DNA of 64,000 nt from Trissonchulus latispiculum (Eukaryota > Nematoda > Enoplea > Enoplida > Ironidae). Positions 39,820 through 51,832 of the stretch are shown here, in pieces. The position numbers and the translations under genes were made by a program. Below the pieces are notes generated by a model that was given only the letters and a program-made list of their open reading frames with translations, did not search any database and was not told where the DNA came from. The DNA is taken from positions 1-64,000 of the forward strand of contig JASAND010026212.1 in assembly GCA_030248195.1 (NCBI GenBank), given 5' to 3'. Position 1 is the first letter of the stretch; every line of letters starts with the position of its first letter.

Positions 39820-42800
39820 GATGTTAACAAGTGATGATGTGATGATGTGACAGATGTTAACAAGATCCCCTCTGCGAAACAAAAAGGTTGAGCTTTCAGC
39901 AAGTTAAACAAAATTATACAATTTTAAAGAATACAAAATTTTAACGCTTATTGTAACATTGCTCAAAAATCATATAAATATGTCAATAAGTCATGTAAAT
40001 CGTTTATTTAAAACATTTTTGATGAATATTTCAAAAAAATCAGTTTTTACTCATGTCAAAATAGTGGCCCCATTATTAATGGGAATTACTACATTTACCC
40101 ATTAAGGTAAAGCACAATTATCCATTTGTATTTTTAGAAGTTCATTTTCTTTGGTGCATTCATTCTTTTCACCATTCTTCCGAATATTTTCATGCAGGCA
40201 CTTCTGATCGCAATTCTATTCTTTTGGATCTGGTGGCAAGACGTTTTTATATACTTAATTTTGCGCAAGGAACAATACTTTTAATATATTAAGTACCAGT
40301 TGCCAGTTTGTTCTGTTTTCTGTCACAAACTATAGTCACAGGAAGAGAACAATTCCGGGGAAACTTGTCTAGATTTGCGCTACTCCTTCCTGCAGCGTTT
40401 TTGTTGAATTTTCTTCTTAATTTCTTCTCAATTTCTTTCTTTCTTTCTTAACTTTTGGAATTGAAAAGATGTGTAAACATTATTTTTAAGCGTGTAATGA
40501 ATGTAAGAATCGTTGTAAAGTAATTCACCTTAATTTATGAAAGCAGTAAATAGCTTAATCTTAGATTTCTGACAAACCAAATAAATACAGGCCACCGATT
40601 TTTAGCAAGTTAACAAAATTGCAGAATCATCTGCTTTTTGTGTTGTGACACAGAGGACGTGTGGACCGAGGGACAATTTTCGCATTTGATTTAACGGGCT
40701 TCAGTACCATAGAAAATTCCTGCTGGTTATGTTATATGAGCTAGTGTGTAGTTATAGTAACTAAAAACCAGCAAGTAGGACGATTGTGTGTCCGTTTTCA
40801 GTTTGATCAGTTTTCATGACCTTACTTGATCTTTGATTGATTATTGTTATTTTAGATTTGGCTTTTGCCATTGTCGCCGTTTGTTTCTCCGAACATGTTG
40901 ATGTCACATCTTGCTATGAGTAGTGTGTCACAACGTTGGATACACTGCCAGGTATTCAGCAAATAGTAGCAAGGGAAGATGTTGTTCAGAAATGTCACAT
41001 TTCTTTCATCTTATAAACCTTAGTTGGTTAAGAGAACTCTGTAATAAATCGGTTAAGTCCAAGTTAAGACACAGGGCATGCACTGTGTTATCAAAATAAA
41101 TCCTCAGTTCTGCCTTCAGTGTAATTCAGTAATCAGTGTAATTCAAAGGAACCAAGTTTTGGGTTGGAATAGGAGCTTGTTTCGGCTTTCAGTAATGCAT
41201 TCACCATCAATTCCCAGTGGCCCTCACGGCTTGAGTCAGAGTCTACTGAACTATCGTTTTAACATGCCAGAAAACCATTCATGCTGTTGCCTGTTGAGGT
41301 CAGGATCTTTCAAGAGGTTTCAAGGTTTGTATCCAAGCAGGCAGGCACTTTCAAAATTCTAGATCGTTATGAATAATATTTTCCATTGTATCAACAGCTT
41401 AGCTGCGCTCACAGCCCTTAATCCTTTCGACTGACCACACTTATACTTTTCTAATGTCCTGTTTGACTGTGCAGCGTTGTCATTGTTCAACATCCTGTTT
41501 GTCGCCTACTTGTTGGTTTTTATTGGCGCTATGTGGGGCACTATGTGCTTTCTAAGACTTGCCTAGTTTTGGTGTAGAGAACCTTAATAAACTTTGCCAC
41601 AGGAAGTCAGACTTGTGTATTCTTTGGAAGATCCAGTCGGGGCTCACCTAAGACTCTCTTAGTCGGTCTCAGTGTGGGTTCGCACCGATATCACCTCCGG
41701 CCATTTGGGCCGCTAAGCTGAGGGCGCTATGTGCTTTCTAGAACCTTAGTTGAGAATCTAGTGTAGAGAATAGTGTAGAGTGTCTTAGAATCTAGTGTAG
41801 AGAACCTTAACAAACATTGTGTGCATGTGCATATTCCTTATATTAAATATTAATGTGTGGTAGTTCCCATAACATTTATTTATTGGGCAGCCAAATTGTC
41901 TGGGGCACGTATGCTTTGTGCTTACGCGGTTTTGAATTTCCGATTGCACGCTTCCTGCACGCTTAATGACAGCTCAATACTCCACGTGTTCTTTATTCAT
42001 TGAGTTCTCAAGTAATAAACGCAGGGAACATATAGGATACTTACTACGTTACAATTTTTCATAAAATCCTATATTGTCTGCTATTCTCTTAAAAAGGAAA
42101 CCTCGTACGACCTTTCTAAGCTGCTAGGGTCGTGTCTGAATTCCAACAACATTTTACGTGTGGATGTTCAAAATATGCTAATCGACTGACCCCCATTTGA
42201 ACCATCCACGTAGAAGCAGTGTAAAAGAGGATTAGTTTAGTAGAGGGCCAGCAAAAGAATAGTTTTCCTTTGATAACAAAGAGCATGCCCTCTGTCGTGC
42301 TCTTATCAATGCTTATCGACTGTTTGTTATTAATTTACTGACTTCCAATTGTCACAGCCAGTAAATTAGTCGGCGAAATGATGCTGGTTCTCTAAGGTCG
42401 CTCAATTATAGTACAACTCGCCCAAATATATAGTCCTATGCAACTTTTCAAAGGCGGATGGCAATGCACTAATTGGGTTAAAGTAAGTCGAATGACTCAT
42501 TGAGAAAAATTGGAGACTTTAGTAAACGGCAGTCGGATTGGTCATGAACGATTTTTGGTGGAGTTGCAGTTATAATAAGCAATGTTTTCTTTGAAGACGT
42601 GAGTTACGCTTTCCGACAATTAATAAACTCTAACATTGAAACCAAACTTATTAAACCCCAACTGATGTCACGCGAATATCGTAAATTGTTTTAGTTTATG
42701 CCGAAACTGGGACCTCTTGAATGGATCCTTGTGACACCATCAATTCACAGAGTACACCATGGTACAGTTTTAAAATTATGTAGTGCCTCTCCTGCAACGG

Positions 42801-42950
42801 ACTCTACATGCTCTACATGCTCTGCATACTATAGATACTTGCATACTCTACACTCTCTTGTAGACTACACTAGGTTAAACAGCTTTAGTTCAATTCAAAG
42901 ATGCTAAACCACCCAGTGATTGATAGGAAAGCCATTTCATCAAATGAAGT
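39820..42950. other. Unassigned DNA
   Basis: No gene seen. GGCGCTATGTG...AGAACCTTAA phrases are duplicated at about 41525-41595 and 41705-41815, with a GTAGAGAA-rich internal repeat, suggesting a decayed retroelement. An open frame 41078-41362 has no recognisable motif. Confidence 0.4.
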
Positions 42951-42954
42951 AGTA

Positions 42955-43115
42955 TAATACAAGATTACAAACGAAAGAAAGGAGGATGTCACTACAGCAC
43001 CTCCAACCCGAAAAGTTCGGGCCTGAGGTGGGGATCGAACCCACAACCTTTGGCTAACTAGGCCAACGCTCTACCGATTGAGCCACCCAGGCACAAACGA
43101 CCCAAGCTTAAGTTT
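42955..43115 (-). mobile_element. tRNA-derived SINE, copy 1
   Basis: Shares a ~155-bp body with copy 2: a tRNA-like head (43092-43021 on minus) preceded by CTTAAGCTTGGGTCG, followed by a short body GTGCTGTAGTGACATCCT and a tail (CGTTTGTAAT, ATTGTATTAT-like). Confidence 0.8.
43021..43092 (-). tRNA. tRNA-like head of SINE copy 1 (anticodon-position AGT)
   Basis: 72 nt folding as a complete cloverleaf: acceptor GCCTGGG/CTCAGGC (one G-T), D stem GCTC/GAGC, anticodon stem TTGGC/GCCAA with loop CTAGTTA, T stem GTGGG/CCCAC with loop TTCGATC. The anticodon would be AGT (Thr-type), but position 37 is T, unusual for a working tRNA. The second copy lies inside a shared repeat, so it is most likely a SINE promoter. 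Confidence 0.55.
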
Positions 43116-43230
43116 GAATTTGTTCCCAAACAGTAGTGTCACGTTTTTGAATAGGCATGTAGCCCTGCCAAAGACACGCACCCCGCGAGACAAGCTCAAA
43201 CTGACAGGTGGCGCACGATGGCTGTAAAAT

Positions 43231-43383
43231 AATACAAAATTATAAACGAAAGAAAGAAGGATGTCACTACAGCACCCGAAAAATTCGGACCTGAGGTGGG
43301 GATCGTACCCACAACCTTTGGCTAACTAGGCCAACTCTCCACCGATTGAGCCACCCAGGCACAAACGACCCAAGCTTAAGTTA
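43231..43383 (-). mobile_element. tRNA-derived SINE, copy 2
   Basis: The same family and orientation as copy 1. Its B box is mutated (GTACGATCC) and an A-box region altered, so it is likely inactive. The tRNA-like part is 43289-43360. Confidence 0.8.
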
Positions 43384-43559
43384 GTATTCATGCCACAAGC
43401 ACGCGAGTTGGAACCTAAGTGCAGTAGAAGACTTCAGTCAAAAAGCGAAAGTGCATTCAATCTACATTGACTTAATTTTAATACCGTTTTAGGTCGAAAT
43501 CCCTATGCTGTCGACTGTAACTATGGAACCGTTTTCTGCATTTACGATAGGCTGTTTGG

Positions 43560-43865
43560 TTCGTTGTTTCACTAATTAAAATAATGCTATTTAGTCAGTT
43601 ACATAATTCGAATCTGTGAAAACTTACATAAGTAGCCGAAAGCTTTATCCCACTGCTGTCCATGGAAACTATAGTGTTCAAAAGCTTAGTGCTAGCTGAG
43701 ATATGATCGTATATATCTATAGTTTCGTAATTAAAGTCAGCTGTGTTAGTACGCAACATTCTGGCGCCCTGTAATTTCGAAAATGCCTGCAAATGGGAAA
43801 ACGAAGGTTTCAACGTTTTTGACGTTGACTTTTTCACAGGAGGGAAAAGATGCTATGTTTGCAAG
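43560..43865 (+). pseudogene. Gypsy LTR end, primer site and gag start, copy 1
   Basis: The LTR-like end ...GCAACA (43758) is followed by TGGCGCCCTGTAATT (from 43762) as primer-binding site. Then ATG 43783 opens MPANGKTKV, cut short after about 40 codons. It is homologous to 44215-44460. Confidence 0.6.
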
Positions 43866-43925
43866 CTTTAAAACTTTTAGTTTGAAAAGTTTAGTGTTAG
43901 TTAAGATACATAACTAACCTAAAAC

Positions 43926-44175
<250 letters not shown>

Positions 44176-44199
44176 CGCAGCTTATCCATTCAAAAACTT

Positions 44200-44470
44200 C
44201 TATTGCTACTAACATTGACCGTTATGCTACGTTTGGAAACAATAGTTTTTGAAAGCTTTGTGTTAGTTGAACTCTGATCTCCTATATCTATAGTATGTTA
44301 TTAAAGACAGTTGCGTTAGTACACAACATCTTGGTGCATTGCGATTACGAAGATGCCTATAACGGGGAAAGTCGAAGGTTTTGACGACGAAGTTAAATGT
44401 TGGGATAGCTACGCCGAGCGCTTGACCGCTTACTTCGTTGCGAATAGAACATATCCGATATTTAGATTTA
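44200..44470 (+). pseudogene. Gypsy LTR end, primer site and gag start, copy 2
   Basis: Homologous to copy 1: LTR end ...CACAACA (44328), primer site TGGTGCATTGCG (44332), ATG 44353, and gag residues FDDEVKCWDSYAERLTAYFVAN typical of the Ty3/gypsy gag N-terminus. The frame then runs into LINE sequence. Confidence 0.7.
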
Positions 44471-44479
44471 GATATTTAT

Positions 44480-45490
44480 TTGGTCGGTCCAGCCCGTCAG
44501 GAACTCCATCTACCCGTAGTCTACCCCTGGAAGACCGAACGGGGTTGGTCCTGTCATCTGACTCTGCTCAGGCCCGCCGACAAACAGTCCACAGGAGGAG
44601 GAACTCCGCTCTTGTGACGTCGACACAATTTGCGTACGTCATGCCAACTGTATCCGGATTATCTACACGGACGGTACAGCGACCAGCGGAACGGACGATG
44701 GGAGCGACGCGGCTGTCCTGACGTCAGGCGACCCGGAGCACCCTACCATCCTTGAAACGAAACTATAACGGGGCCGGGTCACGACGAATTCCTTCGAGAT
44801 GGAGCTATTTGCCATTCGCCTGGCTGCCGACGCCATCTCCCTAGCGGGGTGCGCTGAGGGCACCGTCATCTGTTCCGACAGTATGGCCGCTATCAGCGCA
44901 CTGTCCAGTTCCTCCTACCCCAACACCGACGTCCAACTCACACTGGAGTGTCTGGACTGGGCGAGCAGCTGCTGCAGCATCTCTCTCCAGTGGGTGCCAG
45001 CTCACGTGGAGGTCCCCGGCAATAAAGCGGCGGACCGCACAGCGAAAGAGGCCGCGCAAAGCAATGCGCCGCCGGACAGATCCATTTCATACCCAGCTGC
45101 TCTCGCCTGTATCAAACGCCGGATCCAGGACCCTCCCCCACCAAGCCTACGGCCTACGCTTCTGGCTTTGACAGACATACTGTCGGGTCCTCCTGGCACG
45201 GTTACGCGCAGTGCATTGTCGACGTCTTGCTGCTTACCGGGCTATTATACAACCCGGCTTCGACCCTACGTAAGACCCCATGCGGAAGGTGCGGCCAGGA
45301 ACCCCAAACGCTCACCCATTGGCTCGTTGACTGCCCCATGATTCAGGCCCGATTGAAGTTCCTGGGGAAGACGGTCCCCTCACTCTCAGTTCTTTGCGAT
45401 AACCCAGTGGGTGTGGTGGCATTGGCGCGGGCCACTCTCTAAGCGGCTCTCGATGCTTTGCCGACCTCAACAACAACAACAGCAACAGTA
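44480..45490 (+). pseudogene. LINE 3' part with RNase H and CCHC-type zinc motif
   Basis: The C-terminal end of a non-LTR retrotransposon (I/R1/LOA-like). RNase H blocks with catalytic residues in order: IIYTDGTAT (Asp), FEMELFAIRLAA (Glu), VICSDSMAAISAL (Asp), LQWVPAHVEVPGNKAADRTAKEAA (His, Asp). A frame shift near 45230 then leads to CGRCGQEPQTLTHWLVDC, the Cys/His motif usual at the end of these proteins. A TAA at 44767 interrupts the RNase H after its first Asp. A (CAA)n tail at about 45464-45484 closes the element. It is GC-rich compared with its surroundings, indicating a recent foreign insertion into gypsy sequence. Confidence 0.88.
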
Positions 45491-45494
45491 AGAG

Positions 45495-45970
45495 TTTCGC
45501 TTACCGTGTTTGCATTTACGACAACCTCAATAATTTATAGAAGTTGACGAAATCTTCACACAAAGGTCTCAACAGGTGGGGATTTGTTTTTGTGAAGCAC
45601 TCTCCCCAAAAGACTCCAAGAAGAAAATCCGTATGGAGTTATCCACAATTTTTCCTTCCACTTCCATGTGGCTTCGTTGTCAACAAAATCAGTTACTGTG
45701 ACCAGCACATGATATAAATTATGGCTGTGATTGATAGTGACTACCCATCTGAGTCAGCTCTGCTTAATTTGGATCTAAATCGAGTACTGGGAAATATATT
45801 GGAATGTTTCGGTGTGATCTGAATATCAGCTTTCTTTGCCAACTTTTTAACTCTGCATTCTTACTGCCGGTATATGTTGGTCATATTGGGGCTTTAAATT
45901 CTCATTATACAGTGATTGGTCAATTGCCCACGCACCGGACTGCTTCTGCGCTGACTTTTTCATATACCAC
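45495..45970. other. Unassigned DNA
   Basis: No coding or repeat feature is recognised between the LINE tail and the next LTR. Confidence 0.5.
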
Positions 45971-45972
45971 GG

Positions 45973-46779
45973 TGTTAAAAACCTAATCTACTAACTGTAA
46001 TCCACCCCTAAATTATCTTACTTGCGTTTAGCAAACGATTCTTCTTCTTCTTCCTATTCCGGGCCCATCGTGCATGGTCTTCAGCAATGTGGAGAATCGC
46101 CAAACCAGCACACGTCTTCGCAGGTTGTGACCAGGACATCCGGAAAGACCAGGATATTGAAACCGGGACCAACCGCTCGGCAGCATAATTTAAGGAATGG
46201 CTGATTCGGCACAACAAACAACCCTCAATCCAGCACACGTCTAGGCTAAATCATCCGGAAAGACCAGGATAGATTCAGCTCGGCAGCATAATTTAAGGAT
46301 TCAGAATTTGAGTCATGCCCCCGGGAGTTGGAACCCATTAGCGCCGTTGGCCAGACGGATGCCAGGGGACACCTGTGGGGATCTCCATTTGATGGGGCCC
46401 ATGTCCATCGGATTTCCCACGGAGGTGGTTCCAAGCCCCATTAGCAAACGATCAACCTAATCATCTCAAACAGCAACCATTTACCAATAGTCATTAGCTT
46501 ACATGTATAAATCAGTTAATGTATAGTTGTCGTCGTGTCCAGTAGGCCTACAGAGCCATCTTGTAATTGCCTATTTGCTATGTTTATGATCCTTGGCCAA
46601 TAAATACCGTAAGTTCTATATTAAATCATGTCTTCCATTGACTTCTATTAGGGCATCTTAGTTAGGGCTACCTAATTTCTTTGCTTGGGTTGCACCATAG
46701 GTAGGACCTTTATTAGAACCTGCTTTCGATCCGCCATTTAAGTGGCGGTTTAGTCACCGGATAGTAAACCGGTAAACCA
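45973..46779 (+). repeat. 5' LTR, split by a retroposon
   Basis: 45973-46039 and 46441-46779 together correspond to the 3' LTR. The insertion at 46040-46440 is flanked by a 12-bp duplication. Confidence 0.85.
46040..46440 (-). mobile_element. Retroposon (LINE/SINE 3' fragment) in the 5' LTR
   Basis: 401 bp, flanked by the 12-bp duplication TTAGCAAACGAT (46028-46039, 46441-46452). On the minus strand it ends CCCGGAATAG(GAA)n, a simple-repeat tail as in several LINE groups. It contains an internal duplication of a CCGGAAAGACCAGGATA...CGGCAGCATAATTTAAGGA unit. Confidence 0.85.
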
Positions 46780-46784
46780 ATATT

Positions 46785-46800
46785 TGGCGACCGTGACACG
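46785..46800 (+). other. Primer-binding site (tRNA-Arg type)
   Basis: TGGCGACCGTGACACG would pair with a tRNA 3' end reading CGTGTCACGGTCGCCA. Confidence 0.7.
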
Positions 46801-48019
46801 ACCACTGTCCGGTTTGCTAAATTCAAAAGTTTGAAATGTTGCGATTTTTCAAAAACGATTTTTGAACTTAATTTCGTCATTTTTCAATTTAATTAATAAA
46901 ACTTTAAATTAAATTTATTGAAAAAGGTTTGCATTTTTAGAATCGCAAAATTAGGAGAATATTTTAAAATGCTTTTCGTTTAAGTTTGCAGACCTTTAAA
47001 ATTCTCCTATTGTGTAGGGTGGAATAGTGATCATGGAAAGTTCCAGAAGTCCGTTGGGGATTTGTCTTAGAAGTTTTGAGTTGGGGGACGGCGAAATAAA
47101 GGATACTGCGTTATTGGGGCATCCCAGTAACCTATTTTGTAAATAATAACCTATTATTTGTATTTAGTAAATTTTAGGTAGATGTAGGGTAGGATCCCAG
47201 CCCGCCCCCCCACCCCCAAGACGGGAGAAAAGTTTTTTAAATTTTTGTAGTTAGCAAAATCTTTGTGGGTTTTTCCACAATCCTTTGTGCCGAATTTTGT
47301 CGATACTGAGAAACATTGAGACGGAGGAAAGCAACAGAAGCTTACCTTGGAGTATAATTTTGGTAAATTTTGCTAAAATCGTTGAATTGTGGTAAATTTT
47401 TACCACCCAATAACCCCCGAGGTAAATTTCGTCAAATTTTGTGAATTTTTGGCAGAATAATTTTTCTGGGAACCCCCCAAGCTTTGTATAATTTTTGGGA
47501 ACTCATAATCGCTAAAATTTTGAAGTTTGGAAATTTTAGGATAAAATTTCGAAACCTCCCAATTGACCCTAAAATCGAATTTTGAACGACTGTTAGGCCG
47601 AATTGCTTCAAATAACGATCATCCTAGACGCAAAACGTCGTTCTAGGAGGAGTTTTGGTTAATTTTGTGTTAGAAACGTTATTCTAAGTTCCTTTTGTAC
47701 CCCCCCACCCCAAATCGACGAATTTTTGGACATAGTTGATAATTTATCGATTCTCAACAGCAAATGTCCACCATAAAAATTTTCCCGAACCCCCCCCTCC
47801 TAGTCTTGTAATAATCCTGGATATTCATTTGTAACTTTCGAAGCAATTTTGCCGACTTTTTTGCATTTTTTTGTATACGTATATTGGACCGGTTGAGGCT
47901 AAAATTTTGTTATTTTTACGACTTTTTGGTTTTTGCGAATTTTTCCAGTCAGTAATCAAACGCAGAAATGCGATTGTTAGTTATTTTTGAGCATATTGTA
48001 CGCTGAAATACGTACAAGT

Positions 48020-48558
48020 ATGCATTTTGACGTGTTTTACAGCCATATATACGTATATATCGACACATTTTCGGGTTTTTTGGCATGCGATCTTTCTGGA
48101 ATATTTGTAGAATCAGTTTTTTTCGATTTATTAGCGCATTATTGCTGCAAAATGTCTAGCCCTCGCTGTATTCGGACTAGTAAGTTTTTCAGAGATCAGT
48201 TTCCCTCGTGTTTTTTCTGTCACAAAGTTGACCATTTAATGGCTACGTGTCTCATACGTATATATAACTTTCGATCCCAATTTTCTTTTAACGCCTATGC
48301 ACGCAATATTTCGAGAAGTTCACGCTATGATAATTTTGCGTTTTCACCGAAAACTGCGGATTTTTCGTCCAAGTTTTCGATTTCGCCGACATACGTACGT
48401 AGTTCCAGAAATGGTTTTTCTCCCCCATGTTTGCTTAGTAGATACGTACCCCCACCTATCAGATGTTTTTCTTGTGGTTTTGTCGGCTTTCCGAACGTAT
48501 TCCGAATTCAGGCTTATTCAGACGTCCAATTCACGGATTTCGCCATAGTCACAATTTG
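48020..48558 (+). CDS. Gag-like protein with CCHC zinc knuckle
   Basis: The open frame reaches its stop at 48557-48559; likely starts are ATG 48020 or 48152. A canonical retroviral knuckle CFFCHKVDHLMATC (C-x2-C-x4-H-x4-C) lies at about 48209-48250, and a second, decayed pair CFSCGFVGFP lies near 48463-48490. The rest is rich in Ser, Arg, Tyr and Phe, as expected for a nucleic-acid-binding nucleocapsid. The frame lacks a clear capsid domain, which may lie upstream in another exon or be lost. It is the only protein of the element I can name. Confidence 0.6.
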
Positions 48559-49199
48559 ACTTTGTCTGGATATCCCAAATTTCAAACTTTTTCTGGTAGA
48601 AATTCAAGTTCTACGTACAGAAACTAATTCAATGTTATTCCTAGTTGTGGCCTGGGAAACTATACTAGAAACAACCATTCTTTTCGTCCTAACCCTTAAA
48701 CTTGTTTTTCTAGGTCGAAAAATCCGTCGAAAAATGGTCATTTTCGTACCTCTAATGTATATTCAGATTTTTGGGGCGAAAAACTTTTTACGAGGTGGCA
48801 GAACCAAACTAATTCTATCAGGAGGAGTAGCCCTATGAACTGCTACTATAACCAATATTCGTTTCCTAGATTTGTTTCTCCAAGATTTTTTACAGGCCAA
48901 AACGTTTTTCAATATGGCCATAGTGCCATTTGGCCCAAATCTCAAAATATTTCTGGTCAATTTGCAAAATTGGGCCATCAGAGTCAAATGAACAGTAGTT
49001 TTAGGCCAAGCGCGATGGGCTGGAACAGAATTTCACGTGCTTACCCCTCGAACTTTGCTTCTTGTGGTCGAAATTTTGGAAAATATGCGTTTTTGACCCC
49101 CCCAAAGAGCTCGTACCACCCCAAACAAAAATCCACTTGTTTCAACGGGTTTCTTCGAATAATTTTGATAAGTCCTACGGTATTTGGAAGCAGGCAGAT

Positions 49200-49955
49200 A
49201 GTCTGGGCAGAAAATGCCAAGACCATAATTTTTCGTGTTCAAGGTCCCAGGTTTCGACTGGTTCAAATTTGACCGTATGTTCATTAGAGTGTGATCAGTT
49301 GGACAATAGTTATGAAGGGACTTCGTCAAGACATGATGATCTCAGTGATGGTGCACCACTTTTTGCAAAAGAGTTGGAACACTATGACCGTTGCATGGAT
49401 TTCATTGGAACCACCCCTTCCATTGCTGATGAACCCTTGGATTCTGTATTATGTGATCAGCCGGCAGTTGGAAAGGCTGAACGGAATGACAGTCTGAAGG
49501 AAGTGCAAGATTTGACAACAAAGTTGATACATGTCCCTGATCCTGATTTTCCTGAAAGACATTTAACTACGGGAGTTTACGTATTACCATCAAATGGAGA
49601 TTCTTTTGAACATTTAAAGAATGACAGAAGCAAAATGGAATCTACCAAAGCTCTTGCGAATAGTGGCTCAACGTGTGATACTTCAGCTTTTATGGGAACT
49701 GTATTGACTATTGTCCCAAAGAAGGATGATTATGTTTTGGATTTATTATTTGATGATGAAAAGGGCAAACAAAGTGCTGAAAATATGGAAAAAAGCACTT
49801 ATGATAAGCCGAAACAAAATAGGTATTTGGAAAATGGACTTGGTTTGGAAAAGTCCAATATGATTTATTACTTCTCAGCCACGAGCCTTGTCATCACCTT
49901 TCTCTGTAATTCGATCATGATATCAGATATACGTATATACCGGATGTACGTATAA
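49200..49955 (+). CDS. Unknown ORF with a C-terminal membrane segment, inside the LTR element
   Basis: The frame is open from about 49062 to the stop 49953-49955, but only from about 49200 does it look protein-like. It is acidic and hydrophilic (ECDQLDNSYEG, HDDLSDGAPLFAKELEHYD, IHVPDPDFPERHLTTGVYVLP, LDLLFDDEKGK). A hydrophobic stretch near the end (MIYYFSATSLVITFLCNSIM) could be a membrane anchor. No family is recognised. It sits where pol would be in an autonomous element. It may be a captured host or envelope-like gene, or the product of splicing from the gag region. Confidence 0.45.
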   Translation, partial: SLGRKCQDHNFSCSRSQVSTGSNLTVCSLECDQLDNSYEGTSSRHDDLSDGAPLFAKELEHYDRCMDFIGTTPSIADEPLDSVLCDQPAVGKAERNDSLKEVQDLTTKLIHVPDPDFPERHLTTGVYVLPSNGDSFEHLKNDRSKMESTKALANSGSTCDTSAFMGTVLTIVPKKDDYVLDLLFDDEKGKQSAENMEKSTYDKPKQNRYLENGLGLEKSNMIYYFSATSLVITFLCNSIMISDIRIYRMYV

Positions 49956-49959
49956 AAGT

Positions 49960-50707
49960 AGTAATGAAAATTGGTATTTTTCTTTACGGTCGTCGGGTTG
50001 TATATCGTTCTTTTTTGCGTGCTAAGTGTAAGATTTCCTTCACATAGTGCGTAGCTACCCACAATGCTTCTAGTCGTATAAACATAGGACTAGTGCTGTA
50101 GTCTGGTAGCGTGTATCGCTTATATTTTGTTTTTCACTTTTTTGTAGTACTTTTGGTTAACTTTTGATATTACTTGAAAGCTTACTTTTGTGGAATTTTT
50201 TAAAAGTCGTTGTTTTGCTACTTTGCTAATCGGAAGTTCATTTGAAAAGCAAGCAATTTATTAATTACTTAGTTGTTATTTAGAAGAAGAAGAAGTTAAT
50301 TTTTACGAGGCTAGCGTCATTGTTTTGTTTCACGGAAGAATCTTGCGTTAATATTCCGGAATTAGCTTGCTATATTGTAATCATTGGTATTTTGTGCGTA
50401 CGGATAGAGTGAAGTCACCTTTAGATTGTTAGTCATTATAGAATTTTGTTTACTAATCAGAGTTACGGTTTTTCGATTCATTATTAAGTTGGCATTTACG
50501 TATTCTACTTCATTATTTTGCATTTTGAACTTTGGATTTTTGTATTTGAATTTTGTGTTTGTTGTTAATCGTATTATTATGCATATACAGCAAAAAGCCC
50601 AAAAAGAAAGATGCTGTAGATAGAGACCCAGAGAAAATTGAGGCATCAAAAAGAGGCAAAACGAGGCCTATATATAATAAAAAGACCAATAAAAACAAGA
50701 TGCCAGC

Positions 50708-50804
<97 letters not shown>

Positions 50805-51830
50805 TGTGTGTGTGTGTGTGTGTGTGGCGTGTGTATTCGTAGTTAGGAATTTTCTTATTTGTTTTTGGTTTTCTTTGGTACTGTATTTCGCAAGCTAATT
50901 CTAGAGTTACTAATTACTCGAGTTAATCATCTATAAAGCTTCTTTATTCTTAATAATGTTATGTTATTCTTTGTATTTTCACTGTAGTCTATATTTGCTT
51001 TGTAGTTTCGGCAGTAGTTTAGCTATTTTATTTTAACGCCTAATTCAGCTTAAACCATAACTGTGTAAAGTAGCTCTTATCATTTGTAAACTTTCTTTTC
51101 TTTTCCATCTTGAATTTAGTTTTTTGAAGCTCGGACCTAAATACTTTTACTCAAGATGTATTTATGTGTTTGATATAATAAAGTAGTTTTCTTGAAGTGA
51201 AGCTTTAGTCATTTGTAAAAACGTGATTTTGTAGAACTTAGAAATTCTCTATCTCTATGTTTTCTCTTTTCTATTGAGTCATTCTTTAAAATTCTGTGTT
51301 TTGACTGTAAATGTCGTATATTACTCTTGTAAAGGAATGTTTTGACTGTATTGTGCGCGCTATATAAGTAATTGTCAGTATGATTGATTTGTGTGTATTG
51401 TGGTTTTGTATGATTGTGGTTTTCTGTAATAGTGGCTTAATGGTACTTACTTTTCCTTTTTGGGTTTCTTTATCGAACTTACGTCTTTTGTCTATTCTAA
51501 ATTGGATTTACAGTTAGTCTAATATTGCTATCAGGTTTGCGTTCAATGTGCAACATCTAACCCTATGTTTCGAGTTTGCCTGTATTTTGACTACCAATAG
51601 CTACCAAATCTATCTTTCTTTTGAAGTTCTTTCTTTCACTTTTATGTGGGCATCTGAATGGCCCACAGCACGGTGTGGCTCGGTTTAGGTTCGCTCATAC
51701 GGAGTTGGAATTGGAACTTACTTACTTTTATTCGTTACTGCAATTATGGTAGCACTCTCGTTATCTTGGAAATTTTATCAGGCGCTAATTTATCTTTTTT
51801 CTTTTAAATTTTATCTTTTTCCAGGGGGAT
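49960..51830. other. 3' non-coding part of the LTR element with microsatellite
   Basis: AT-rich with no coding motif. (TA)n(TG)n runs occupy 50711-50825. A TRIM/LARD-like non-coding filler fits. Confidence 0.6.
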
Positions 51831-51832
51831 GA

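Noticed and set aside
44841..45199. Minus-strand ORFs over the LINE RNase H
   Set aside because: They are antisense shadows of the GC-rich RNase H frame.
47987..48019. Start of the gag-like frame at 47987
   Set aside because: The codon there is TTG; the first in-frame ATGs are at 48020 and 48152.
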